From: UBA4742 sp963773335 | Lineage (GTDB): Bacteria; Actinomycetota; Acidimicrobiia; Acidimicrobiales; Acidimicrobilacustridaceae | DNA length: 64,000 nucleotides | Reading direction: 5' to 3' | Assembly (NCBI GenBank): GCA_963773335.1 | Contig: CAVZAT010000004.1 | Span: forward strand, 248,001-312,000 | Part shown: piece after piece, positions 8,806-17,603 of the stretch | Position numbering within the stretch: position 1 is the stretch's first letter | Layout of the letters: each line of letters opens with the position of its first letter | Position numbers and translations under genes: made by a program | Notes under the pieces: generated by a model | Seen by the model: only the letters and a program-made list of their open reading frames with translations | Database searches by the model: none | Told to the model about the DNA's origin: nothing

Positions 8806-9591
8806 CCGACCGTCTCGTGCTGGGGAGCCTGTCGGGCGCGATGGATGGCGGGCTCACTGCCATCGCTGAGGTCGCCGAGATTCTCAGGGGCTCAAACATG
8901 CTGGAGCAGAGCCGCCTCATCGGTGGCGTCACGGTCCTGCTCCACCAACAACGACTCGGAGTCGATCTGCCGCTCCGCGCCACGGGTGATGCCGACTTCG
9001 GTGTCCCTCCCTTCCTCCTCCGCGAGCCCGAGCTGGTGGCCGCGATCCAGGCGCGGGGCTACAAGAAGGTGGCCGGGAATCGGTGGGAGCGCTCCATCGA
9101 CGCCTCTCGCACCGCCGCGGTCGACCTGCTGATCCCGACCTACCGGTCGCGTGCGCGTGACACGGTTCGGGTCGGCGATGTCGTGACCACCGAGGTCCCT
9201 GGTCTCGCCGAGGCTCTCCGTCGCCCTGCTGTCGACACGACTGTCGACATCGTCTTCACGGACGGATCGACGACGAGCGCCAGAGTGGTCATCCCGGACG
9301 CCGCTGCCACCCTCGCACTCAAGGCGTGGGCACGAACCGTTCGACGAGAGGACCGCGAACGCGGAGGATCTGTGGCGATGCCTGGAGATCGCTCTGGTTG
9401 AAGGTGTTACCGCCGAGACGCTCGAGAACGATGCCACCCTCGGCCAGATCGTTCCCATCCTCGAGCGCGAGCTGAGTGCGGACGGCGACGCCCTTGCGGT
9501 GATCACCCGCGGCGTCTCGGACGAGGAAGCCGCTCTCCGCCGAACCCGCATCCGGGCACTGCTCGCCGCCATCGCCGGAGTCGATGAGTAG
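8802..9591 (+). CDS. AbiEii-like nucleotidyltransferase (one frameshift)
   Basis: This is a putative nucleotidyltransferase toxin of about 263 residues. The region LIGGVTVLLHQQRLGVDLPL followed by RATGDADFGV gives the R-x-T-x-D-x-D catalytic pattern of AbiEii/AbiGii-type nucleotidyltransferases, and TAATLALKAWARTVR then ERTANAEDLWRCLEI gives the usual lysine and A.DL helix. A single-base indel near 9345 lies between these two last segments. AbiEii proteins modify tRNA or other RNA to halt growth and are neutralised by the AbiEi partner encoded upstream, here with a four-base overlap. The system lies between tRNA-end copies C and B and so may have arrived with that element. Confidence 0.6.
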
Positions 9592-9684
9592 CCGGAGACT
9601 GTCGCCCCACCTGCGTAGGCTTGCGATGGCCCAGCAAATGCCACCGGGAGACGCTCATGCCCAGCCCCGCTCTTACCACCGAGT

Positions 9685-11091
9685 TCAAGGCTGTTCCGCA
9701 TGGCGTTGGCCGAGGGCGGCGAACAGCACGCGAGGCTTGACGGGATCGAGGAGGGCGGCGTGCTCGTCGAGCACGGTTCTGACGAGCCGCATGACCTGTC
9801 TGATGGGCTCGTTCGACTTGGCGGTGATGTTCGCGAGCTTGCGCTCGTCGGCGATCACCTCGAGGAGGGCTTCGCGACCGACGATCTCCTCCCGGGCGCC
9901 GTCGGGCCAGACGATCTCGTAGACGGTTCCGATCGGGTCGGCGCGAACCTTCGGACCCTCAGGTTCTTTGCGTTGCCGTCTCGCGATCGAGTCGATCAGT
10001 CGATATCGGTAGACGACGTCGGCGTCGATCGGGCGACCGTCGAGGCGCTGGAAACAGGCCGACATGAGGAGGTTCCGCGCGGTGGCGAAGTGCCGGAAGA
10101 GTCGCTGGTACGAGTCTGCGGCGGCGATGTGTGCCTCGTCCACCACGATGAAGTCGACCTCATCAGGCCGGAGCTTCGAGAGCAGATCGTCGGGATCGCT
10201 ACCCGTACCCAGTGAGTGGAAGTTCGTGACGATGATGTCGGCCGCCAGCAGCTGCTCGTGGGTCACCGATCGCACCGTGCCCTCATCGCGATCAAGGGTG
10301 AGGACCTTGGGCGGACGGCACCCGGGGATGAGCGCACCGCCGGGGAGGCCGTAGAGCACGTTGCCGACGGCTTGATGATCGAGGGCCTTGTCGAAGGTGC
10401 CGCGGATCACCGACCCCGGCGTGACGATCATCGCCCGTCGTTTGGCGAAGGCCAGCGCTGCGAGCACGCCAAGTGCTGTCTTCCCCGCGCCGACTGACAT
10501 GACGCACGCCGCGTTGGTTCGAGCGTCGCCGTAGTAGTTCGCGAGAGCGGTGAATGCCCCGCGCTGACAGAGGCGGAGGGTGGCCCGATTGATCTTCGAT
10601 CGGACGTCGTCGAAGTAGGTGCCGGGGATCGCCGTTCGGTTGATGGGCGATGCGTCCAAGGCGTGGAGGGCGTCGGCCTCCATGTTCGGCACTTCCACGA
10701 CCGGGTTCGGGATCACGTACTGGGAGAGGAGCGAATCGCGGCTGAGCACGGCTTGGAGCTGTGCCACACAGCGCGTCGTGTCCGTTCGTATGGAGTCGTA
10801 CGTGAATCGCACGATGTGCCGCCCAGTCGCCGTGAGGTCGTTCTGGCGGAGTCGGTCGTACGTGAATGCGTGTCGGGTGCCGTGGAATTCGAAGCCGTCC
10901 AGTTCGACCGCGATGCGGATCGTGTCGCCGACGAGTTCGTAGTCCACCCGGTAGTTCCGGTCCTCCACGCTCACCGGCTGCTGTGCCACGATCCGCGATA
11001 CGGCGGTGTCGTACAGGGCAGGAGTGAGGACCCAGCGGAGGAACGCCCATTCCAGGTAAGAGCTCGACTCGACCTGGGCCTCGAACCCCAT
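9685..11091 (-). CDS. Endonuclease-like/DEAH helicase fusion, truncated C-terminus
   Basis: The N-terminal ~150 residues resemble a DUF559/Vsr-type endonuclease fold (YRVDYELVGDTIRIAVELDG, DRLRQNDLTATGRHIVRFTY). A superfamily 2 helicase core follows: Walker A SVGAGKTALGVLAALAFAKR, then IVTPGSVIRGTFDKAL, DEAH box FIVVDEAHIAA and motif III-like LLMSACFQR. The protein stops after PRVLFAALGQRHAEQP, just where the second RecA-like domain should begin, so motifs V and VI are missing and the gene is truncated by whatever joined it to the AbiE module. Its ATG overlaps the upstream stop as TGATG. It was probably a defence or restriction helicase and is unlikely to work as a helicase now. Confidence 0.65.
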   Translation of the reverse strand: MGFEAQVESSSYLEWAFLRWVLTPALYDTAVSRIVAQQPVSVEDRNYRVDYELVGDTIRIAVELDGFEFHGTRHAFTYDRLRQNDLTATGRHIVRFTYDSIRTDTTRCVAQLQAVLSRDSLLSQYVIPNPVVEVPNMEADALHALDASPINRTAIPGTYFDDVRSKINRATLRLCQRGAFTALANYYGDARTNAACVMSVGAGKTALGVLAALAFAKRRAMIVTPGSVIRGTFDKALDHQAVGNVLYGLPGGALIPGCRPPKVLTLDRDEGTVRSVTHEQLLAADIIVTNFHSLGTGSDPDDLLSKLRPDEVDFIVVDEAHIAAADSYQRLFRHFATARNLLMSACFQRLDGRPIDADVVYRYRLIDSIARRQRKEPEGPKVRADPIGTVYEIVWPDGAREEIVGREALLEVIADERKLANITAKSNEPIRQVMRLVRTVLDEHAALLDPVKPRVLFAALGQRHAEQP

Positions 11092-11696
11092 CAGCTGGTC
11101 TCCTCGGCGCTGAGCGCCGCCAGTCGCTCGGCCAACTCGTCACGACCGTTTCCGGGCTGGTCGTACCGTTCGGCGAGCTCGGCGACGGCGAGTGCCTCGT
11201 GCCAGGCACCTTCACGCTCGTAGAGCGTCGAGAGGTAGCCGAATGCCCGAATGGTCACGAAGCGACGCGAGCGGTCGCCGTCGATGGCGACGGCGCTCGG
11301 CACCGCTTGTACGAGGGCGATGTCGAGCCAACACAGTCGCTCCAGATCCGCGAGCACCTCCGGGTGCGCCTTCCGTCGCTTCCAGAGCTCCTCACACACC
11401 CGCTGGATCGCGAAGTGGTAGTCGGCCGGCTCTCCAGGAAGTTCCAGCACCTCGGCGACGTGACGGATCAGTCCCGCCTCGTCCAGCCCCGAGATTTCTC
11501 GCTCGAACGTGTACGCCCACGCCGGGGACTTGGAGCCGAGCAAGCCTTGCCATTGGAGCGCTGGATTCCCCTCGTAGTCGCGCACTGAGGTCGGCCGGAC
11601 GCTGCTGTCGGCGAGGCTCGACCGCGCGACAGTCACCAGCGGCGTGTACTCAACCGCAGGAATGTCTCCGAATCGTTCGAACCAGGTCGCGCCCAC
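11091..11696 (-). CDS. Unrecognised protein coupled to the truncated helicase
   Basis: This is an approximately 201-residue protein of no family I recognise. It contains DEAGLIRHVAEVLELPGEPA, a C-terminal helical stretch with RAFGYLSTLYEREGAWHEAL that looks like a single TPR-type hairpin, and the end LAALSAEETS. The GTG at 11696 was chosen because GGGAGA lies seven bases upstream; the frame stays open further upstream but there runs through the tRNA-end copy and repeats and does not look coding. The TGATG junction with the helicase indicates co-translation, so the two probably formed one system. The stretch 11697-12023 holds the flanking repeats of site B and nothing else I can assign. Confidence 0.5.
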   Translation of the reverse strand: MGATWFERFGDIPAVEYTPLVTVARSSLADSSVRPTSVRDYEGNPALQWQGLLGSKSPAWAYTFEREISGLDEAGLIRHVAEVLELPGEPADYHFAIQRVCEELWKRRKAHPEVLADLERLCWLDIALVQAVPSAVAIDGDRSRRFVTIRAFGYLSTLYEREGAWHEALAVAELAERYDQPGNGRDELAERLAALSAEETS

Positions 11697-11943
11697 CGGC
11701 CGTCTCCCGCTGCCAGATACACCGTCGTCCTCAATGTAGGTGAGAGCTGTGACGAAGGCTCGGGAAGAGCGGTCGTCTTGGGCGGCGACGGCACGTGTGC
11801 TAGAGGCGAGTGAATCACCGGGCTCGTTCGCGTTGCGCTCTGCTCGAACCAATCCGAGGGGAATGGTGCGGCGTGACGACCCGGAAACGGTTTGGCCGTG
11901 GACGGCTCGACCATCATCATCGCTCGTGTGCCGTTGAAGAATT

Positions 11944-12019
11944 TCGCTGACAAGCGACACATTCCGGGCACCCGACCCTGCCCCGGAAAGGCGCTGACCA
12001 GCACGTTCGTGCTGGCCAG
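11944..12019. repeat. Site B flank: arm-like repeat and hairpin
   Basis: TCGCTGACAAGCGACACA (11944-11961) is also found next to the tRNA-Leu at 40374-40391. It is followed by a hairpin CTGACCAGCAC / GTGCTGGCCAG (11994-12019, loop GTTC) that closely matches the hairpin at 40423-40450. Both precede the tRNA-end copy at the same relative order, so sites A and B share about 95 bp of element-type flank, not only the tRNA end. Confidence 0.6.
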
Positions 12020-12023
12020 ATGG

Positions 12024-12045
12024 TGTCGGAGGGGGGGACTTGAAC
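12024..12045. repeat. tRNA-Leu 3'-end copy (site B, att-like repeat)
   Basis: TGTCGGAG, seven G in total in the run, then ACTTGAAC: identical to the tRNA-Leu end at 40454-40474 except for one extra G. On the minus strand it is followed by CCA. It marks the junction between the 7.1-12.0 kb segment and the larger element and is a good candidate for the distal attachment site of the latter. Confidence 0.65.
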
Positions 12046-12163
12046 AAATGGGGAGCCGGTCCTCCCTAGTCCGGCCGTGTCCATGTTTGTCCTGGTCGGA
12101 GGCAGTTTTCGCTCTGCGATCGTGTCGTTGTGTGGCGCCGAATCCGGCCCGATCCGGGGCAGT

Positions 12164-12192
12164 CCGCTGACATCTCCCTGACAAACGACACA
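12164..12192. repeat. Imperfect 27-bp direct repeat, left end of element
   Basis: The segment GCTGACATCTCCCTGACAAA plus CGACACA matches 23 of 27 bases of the repeat at 40365-40391 next to the tRNA, in the same orientation. It has the internal repeat CTGACA twice, as expected for integrase arm-binding sites. It is embedded in the open frame that continues from the nuclease gene, which therefore probably ends before it. An inverted partial copy (ACAACGACAC on the minus strand) lies near 12120. Confidence 0.5.
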
Positions 12193-12209
12193 ACGGCTCA
12201 CCACGCTCG

Positions 12210-13286
12210 CCACAGGCTCGACCAGCGAGCGCGGACATGCTCCGACGCAACCGACCCGCCCACATCCACAATGGCGAGGTGGGTCGCGGTCAGGGCTCGC
12301 GCTCTCGGCGAGAGATGACACGTGGACCGACCTTCCAACCAGGTCGACGGGACTCGCGACCAGCACCCGAGCGAATCCACCGTTGTCCGAGCCTCCGGCT
12401 TCCTCTATCGCTCCGTAGACCGAACGGTGCTCCCAGTCGGTCCTGAGCTCTTGCCAGTAGGGACCGCACACCACACGAAAGGCGCACCAACGGCATCGAT
12501 CGGGATTTGGCTCGGCGTTCGTCCTGAAGTCGACGGAGCCGACGTCCTCGTTGAACGCGGCTCACGGCACCCACGACCTCGGCGAGCGCATTCTCCGCCG
12601 CGGTGGCATCCAGCTCGATCGCCGTCTGTGCTCCCGACGCGTCTTCGATGGCGATCTCCGACGGCCACTCTCCGGTCGACCGCTGCGCGAGAACGGCGTA
12701 CAGCAGCAGCTGCCGATGCTGATCGGCGGTTGGATCGCCCTGATGAAGCCCAGACTTCAGGTCAACGATCCTCGTGCGGTCGCCGCTGCGCTCGATTCGA
12801 TCGGCGCGCCCGTACAGCCGCGACTCCGGGTCCTCCAGGTCCAGCTCGATGCCGGTTCCTGGCACAGGTTCGGTTGCCTCGCGAACAGGCTGTCGTGAGG
12901 CCAGGAGGCGAGCTCCGCGTCGGACGGTGCGGGCGCGCGTGAGGTTGTACCCGGGCCACTCGACTGGCGGCGGGGGCGTCGCTGGCGCCCAGGCGGCACC
13001 GAGCTTGGCCGCCTGACGCTCTGACTCGTGCTCCCACTCTTGCTCGAGCCAAGCCCGTGCCGCCGGTTCGTCCCCGTCGAAGCCACGGCCCTTGTATGCG
13101 AGCTCGGTGATCGTGGTGAGCGACCTCCCCTAGAACCGAGAAGGTGCTTGGCCGTCGCAGCGACCGATACGAGGGGTCGCGTGTGAAGGCGACCCTCAGA
13201 CCGCACGCCAGAAGCTGGTTCGCGAGCGACGGCGAGAACTTTTCGATCGGGGTCGGCTGGGGAGCCGGAAAGTCACTCGGGTCCAT
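12210..13286 (-). CDS. RecB/Cas4-like PD-(D/E)XK nuclease with Fe-S cysteine pattern (frameshifted)
   Basis: This is a putative single-strand exonuclease or helicase-associated nuclease of the RecB/AddB/Cas4 group. After MDPSDFPAPQPTPIEKFSPS comes a lone cysteine in NQLLACGLRVAF, then the catalytic core GRADRIERSGDRTRIVDLKS (D, D and K of the PD-(D/E)XK site) and the QxxxY motif in QHRQLLLYAVL. After further frameshifts comes CRWCAFRVVC, a C-x2-C-x5-C group. One N-terminal plus three C-terminal cysteines is the 4Fe-4S arrangement of Cas4 and AddB. Frames switch near 13130 and 12560. The ATG overlaps the end of the giant helicase gene by 14 bases. The frame stays open beyond 12210 into the repeat region (to 11917), so the true 3' end is uncertain. 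Confidence 0.65.
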
Positions 13287-16050
13287 GGAGCAACTGGTAG
13301 ACGCGGGGGTGGATCCGGTCGAGCACGAAGAGGTCGGAGACGGCGACGTTCAGGATGCCGAGATCGGACCGGAGGATGTCGAACGACTCCGCTTGCGTCT
13401 CGTTGAGATGTTCGTCGCTATGCATCCAGAGCGGGTGTCCGAGGATCACTGCCGACTTGCCGTCGTCCCGGACGATGGAATAGAGCTGGCCGGCAACCTC
13501 GACGTGGCATGGCACAGCGGCTCGGTAGGCACGAACGAAAACGTCTGCGAGGTGCGGAGCGCGTGAGAGCCAGCGCTCCGTCGGCAGAGGCAATCCCGCG
13601 GCGAGGGCCGCCACGTCCAGCGCGAGCCTCCAGTCGAGTGCTCCGTGCAGGCGTCGGTTGTCCCAGCTTCGAAGGCAGTCGGGACATGACTCTGTGCAAT
13701 CGCTGTGGGCGACCGATTCGTACTCGACCGTGAGGTCTCCGAGGATCCCTTCCAGCACCTCCTTGATCTGGCTGGGCTCTGCCAGCTCTGGCGCGTAGCC
13801 GGCGCCGTTCTCGAGGCGGTCGGCCAAGAAGATGCGGCGGGTCTCAAGGTCGTTGAGGCGGGCGGGCTGCAGGCCCACCTGTATCTCGTCAGGCTGAAGG
13901 TCGAGCGCGACCTGGCATCCCCGCCGCAGGACCTCCGCGAACGACCAGATCGCAGACAGCCCGGCCGGGAGCACCTTGGTGTTCGTCGGGATGACTCCCG
14001 CATGCAGGGCCAGTTGGTCGAGGGTCAGCGTGACGACGTCGGTGGGTCTGATCTCACCGATTGCGGCAGGCTCCAGCCGCGTTGCGCCTTCATCCTTGAA
14101 GCCCTGCGGCTTGTCGTAGAGGGCGTCGTCGTCGCAGACGACGCTTCCGTCCTTCAAACGCATCAGCGGGAACAGCGCTCCGTTGTTGTCGTTGATGCGG
14201 ATCACGCGTACAGGCTCGGGCCAGCGCTCGACCTTCATGCCGCCCACAACATCGACTTGGCCCTCTCCAGGCCTCATGGCCAGTTGGGGGAAACCCACGA
14301 TGCCCATTCCCTCGGAGGTGTCGTCGTAGTCGCGGGTGCGGTAGCGGGTACGGAAGCCGAACGGCTGATAGAGAGGGACAGCGTCGAGTTGTCCGCCGCA
14401 GGCGACGCATGCAGTCGCGCCGTCCTCTTCGGCGATGTCCGTGTTGCCGCACTCGCGGCAACGGCTCAGCTCGATGGCGACACCAAGCGGGTCGATGTCG
14501 AATGCTTTGCCGGCCTTGATCTCGTATGCGGCGAACCCGACACAGGTGTGAATCGATCCCTCTCGCGTCACTTCAGAGCCGGGTGAGAAGGCTGTGATCG
14601 CCTGGTCGAGCGGTCGGTCACTGATCGCGTGGTCTTCCAGATCCTGCTTCGACTTGATCCAGCGTCCAAAAAGCTGGCGAACCCGGGTCGGGAAGCCGAA
14701 CATCGGCAGCACGCCGGCGTTGGCGAGCAGCTCGCTGAGCTCGGATTGCAGGTAGTAGGGGCTATCGACAGCGTCGTCGATCTCGGCAAGGAGATCCTCC
14801 CGTTGCCAACGGACTAGCTCCTCGACCTCCGGGTTGCTCATGCCCGTGTGGGCTGCGAGGCGGCGTACGACGTCCTCGACATCCGGCCTGGTTCGGAGGA
14901 AGGCCTCCACGCCGCTCCTCCGATCTGACCACTCGCCGGTCGGACCGAATATCCCGTGGATCGACTCACCTGTTCGGGTCGGCACGTTCGGCAGGGATCG
15001 GAATGCTCGGCGCAACACCTCGCCACTCGCAACGCGCTTGATGATGCGCTCGCGCGGATCGAGGAAGGGCTGCGGTGGCATGTCGCCGGTGATCTTCTCG
15101 GTGTGCTTGTAGTAGAAGTCGTCGTGGCTTCGGTCGCGCACCATCGTGAGCGCGTAGGAGAAGGCCTGTCCCATTCGCCCGGCGCGACCGACTCGCTGCT
15201 GATAGTTGAACCGCTGAGGCGGCACGTTGGCCATCATCACGGAGCGCAATGAGCCGATGTCGACGCCCACCTCCATGGTCGTCGTCACACTGAGGACGTC
15301 GATGCCGTCCCCTTCGGAGTTCTCGAAGGGCGGCGGCAGGAACGCTCCCTTGAAGAGCCGCTGCCGCTGCCGCTGCAGGGAAAGGGGCTTGGTTTGGCCC
15401 GTCAGCTCACGCACACGAAGGCGACGAGGAGGCTGGTCTGCCAACCACGAGTAGTAGTCGCTCTCGTCCGGAGCGAGGACCTTCTCCTCTAGCTTCGACG
15501 AGTTGCACCCTGTCGCAGAGCAGACGCCACCCGAGGTGTGCAGATGGACGCGCGCGCAGTTGGTGCAGATCCACCGTTTCGCTGTCCAGCGGGCTCACGA
15601 GACGAAGCGTGGACTTGACTGGACTCGTGTTCAGCAACCACTGCGGCGCAACTGACGCCATCGTCTGGCTCACCCGCTCGATGAGCAGGTCTTCCTCGCA
15701 GCGGCCCTGAGCGACGACCTTCAGGTAGGCCTTGACGGCAACCGGAGCATTGTCCGAGGGATAGCGGAAGAAGGTCCCGGGGTAGCGCCGGCTTGATCCC
15801 AAGATTCGGATCACTGACCGAAGGACATCGCGAGCGACGTCCTCGGGCAGCGGCCAGCTGCCGAGCGGCACGTCGGCAGGCTCGACGAAGGCGACGCCGA
15901 TGGACTCGATGTCGCGCCCTGCCCGATCGAACGCACCATCACAGACGCGAACGGTGAGCCGCTCCTTCTGCCGCTGGCGCTCCTGAGCGGCGATGTCTGG
16001 CGACACCGTCCGCCAAAGGTTCGGCACGGGCGGATCCCACGCGGAGTACC
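13273..16050 (-). pseudogene. druE: Giant DUF1998-type helicase, 3' part (IS-interrupted; DruE-like)
   Basis: This is the C-terminal ~920 residues of the helicase that begins at 20189. It contains the second RecA-like domain with VLSVTTTMEVGVDIGSLRSV and RFNYQQRVGRAGRMGQAFSY (motifs V and VI), a cysteine cluster CRECGNTDIAEEDGATACVA, and the C-terminal DUF1998 hallmark CTESCPDCLRSWDNRRLHGA. One indel lies near 15560. Immediately before YSAWDPPVPNLWRTV the gene is broken by an IS3-like element; deleting the element and one copy of its GTACC duplication gives VPWYSAWDPP in frame. The stop overlaps the start of the nuclease gene. In this state the fragment lacks a start of its own. Confidence 0.7.
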
Positions 16051-16127
16051 CTGTCTGTCAGGGTGAAGTGAGACACCTCGTGTAGCGGTTGATCACTCCC
16101 GCCGGGGCGAGAACGGAAGACCTCCTG

Positions 16128-16562
16128 ATGACCTTGACCACTGCAGATCTCAACGGTCGCGCCCAGAATGGGCCGATGGACGAGACCGACCCCGCAGCGC
16201 GACCCACGCGCCGCACCTTCACCGCGGCCGAGAAGCTCGCGCACCTCGACGCCTACGACGCGCTGCCCAAAGGCTCCGACGAACGCGGCGCCTACCTGCG
16301 CCGCGAGCGCCTCTACTCCTCGCATCTGTCTGAGTGGCGCCGCCAGCGCGACTCGGGTGCGTTGGCCGGGCTCGCGCCGAAGGGCCGGCCGGCGAGACGC
16401 ACCGCTGAGCAGGTGGAGCTGGACCGGCTCCGGCGGCGCAACGCTCGTCTCGAGGCCGAGCTCGAGCGCACCAAGACCGCGTTGGAGATCACGGGAAAAG
16501 TGCACGCGCTCTTGGAGGCCATCTCCGAGAGCGCGGACACCGACACGAAGCCGAAGCCGTGA
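16128..16562 (+). CDS. IS3-like transposase OrfA (copy 1)
   Basis: This 144-residue helix-turn-helix protein starts at ATG (MTLTTADLNGR). It contains RRTFTAAEKLAHLDAYDALP, the DNA-binding part that recognises the element ends, and a leucine-zipper-like segment LDRLRRRNARLEAELERTK typical of IS3 OrfA. GACCTCC-rich sequence precedes the start. Its TGA overlaps the GTG of orfB in a GTGA junction, so OrfB or an OrfAB fusion is made by coupling or by -1 frameshifting; no clear slippery heptamer was identified by eye. Confidence 0.8.
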   Translation: MTLTTADLNGRAQNGPMDETDPAARPTRRTFTAAEKLAHLDAYDALPKGSDERGAYLRRERLYSSHLSEWRRQRDSGALAGLAPKGRPARRTAEQVELDRLRRRNARLEAELERTKTALEITGKVHALLEAISESADTDTKPKP

Positions 16563-17569
16563 TCGACGACCACTTCGACGACCTCGCGGCTGTCACCTGC
16601 ACCCGCCGCGCCACCCAGCTCCTGGGCCGGGCCCGCGCCACCCACTACCGCCGCCAGCAGTCACCCACCCTCGGCCCGCCGACGCCGAGACCGGCGCCGG
16701 CCAACGCCTTGTCCGAACCCGAACGCCAGGCGGTCCTGGCGGTGCTGCGCTCGGCGGAGTTCTGTGACCTCGCCCCCGCCCAGGTGTGGGCGCGGCTGCT
16801 CGATGACGGCATCTACCTGTGCTCGATCGCCACGATGTACCGGTTGTTGGCCATCGCCGGGGAGAACCGCGAACGGCGCCGCCAGCGCACCCATCCCGCC
16901 AAGAAGCGGCCCGAGCTGATCGCGACCGCCCCGAACCAGGTGTGGTCCTGGGACATCACCAAGCTCCACGGCCCAACGCGGGGCGTCTACTACGAGCTGT
17001 TCGTGATCATCGACATCTACTCCCGCTACGTCGTCGCGTGGACCGTCGCGCCAGCCGAGACCGGCGATCTGGCCAAGGCGTTCATCGACAAGGCCATCGC
17101 CGGCCAGGGCGTCGGCCGCGATCAGCTCACCCTGCACGCGGACCGGGGCACGTCGATGACATCGAAGCCGGTGGCGCAGCTCCTCGTCGATCTCGGAGTC
17201 GCCCGCTCTCACAGCAGGCCGCACGTGTCGAACGACAACCCCTACAGCGAATCGAACTTCAAGACCCTCAAGTACTGCCCAGCGTTCCCCGGGGCGTTCG
17301 GCTCGATCCAAGACGCCCGAGCCTTCTGCGAGAGCTTCTTCGCCTACTACAACCACGAACACCGCCACTCCGGCATCGGGCTCCACACTCCGGCCTCGGT
17401 CCACTACGGCACCGCGACCGAGATCCGCGCCGAGCGGGCCCGCACCCTCGACGCCGTCTACACCGCGAACCCCGGCCGGTTCCGCGGCCGCCGGCCGACC
17501 CCACCGAAGCTCCCGACCAAAGCCTGGATCAACGACCCATCCCGAGAGGCGCTCATACAGAACAAATGA
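16559..17569 (+). CDS. IS3-like transposase OrfB, DDE integrase (copy 1)
   Basis: This 336-residue catalytic transposase has an HTH_21-type region (RRATQLLGRARATHYRR) then an rve integrase core with the DDE triad: first D in QVWSWDITKLHG, second in TLHADRGTSMTSKPVAQLLV, glutamate in SNDNPYSESNFKTLKY. The tail AYYNHEHRHSGIGLHTPASV is typical of IS3-family OrfB. No internal frameshift is seen, so this copy could still be mobile. Confidence 0.85.
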   Translation: MIDDHFDDLAAVTCTRRATQLLGRARATHYRRQQSPTLGPPTPRPAPANALSEPERQAVLAVLRSAEFCDLAPAQVWARLLDDGIYLCSIATMYRLLAIAGENRERRRQRTHPAKKRPELIATAPNQVWSWDITKLHGPTRGVYYELFVIIDIYSRYVVAWTVAPAETGDLAKAFIDKAIAGQGVGRDQLTLHADRGTSMTSKPVAQLLVDLGVARSHSRPHVSNDNPYSESNFKTLKYCPAFPGAFGSIQDARAFCESFFAYYNHEHRHSGIGLHTPASVHYGTATEIRAERARTLDAVYTANPGRFRGRRPTPPKLPTKAWINDPSREALIQNK

Positions 17570-17603
17570 CCCGCTCGTGTCTCAAGATCCTTGACAGGTT
17601 CCG

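Larger units (their letters stand above)
16051..17603 (+). mobile_element. IS3-like insertion sequence, copy 1 (intact)
   Basis: This 1,553-bp element has two overlapping transposase genes. Left end CTGTCTGTCAGGGTGAAGTG and right end (reverse strand) CGGAACCTGTCAAGGATCTT share an imperfect terminal inverted repeat (CTGTCAnGG ... TGAGACAC). The 5-bp sequence GTACC flanks it on both sides (16046-16050 and 17604-17608) as a target duplication. It lies opposite to the helicase gene it interrupts. A second copy, about 1.55 kb, is at 22495. Confidence 0.8.

Noticed and set aside
11697..12047. Upstream extension of the unknown gene to 318 codons (MFKSPPPTPS start)
   Set aside because: The extension reads through the tRNA-end copy and its flanking hairpin, giving the typical tRNA-derived peptide; the GTG at 11696 has a proper ribosome-binding site.
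13705..14586. 293-codon open frame on the plus strand
   Set aside because: It is exactly antisense to the DUF1998 helicase, whose motifs are clear; the plus-strand protein has no recognisable domain. High GC commonly produces such shadow frames.
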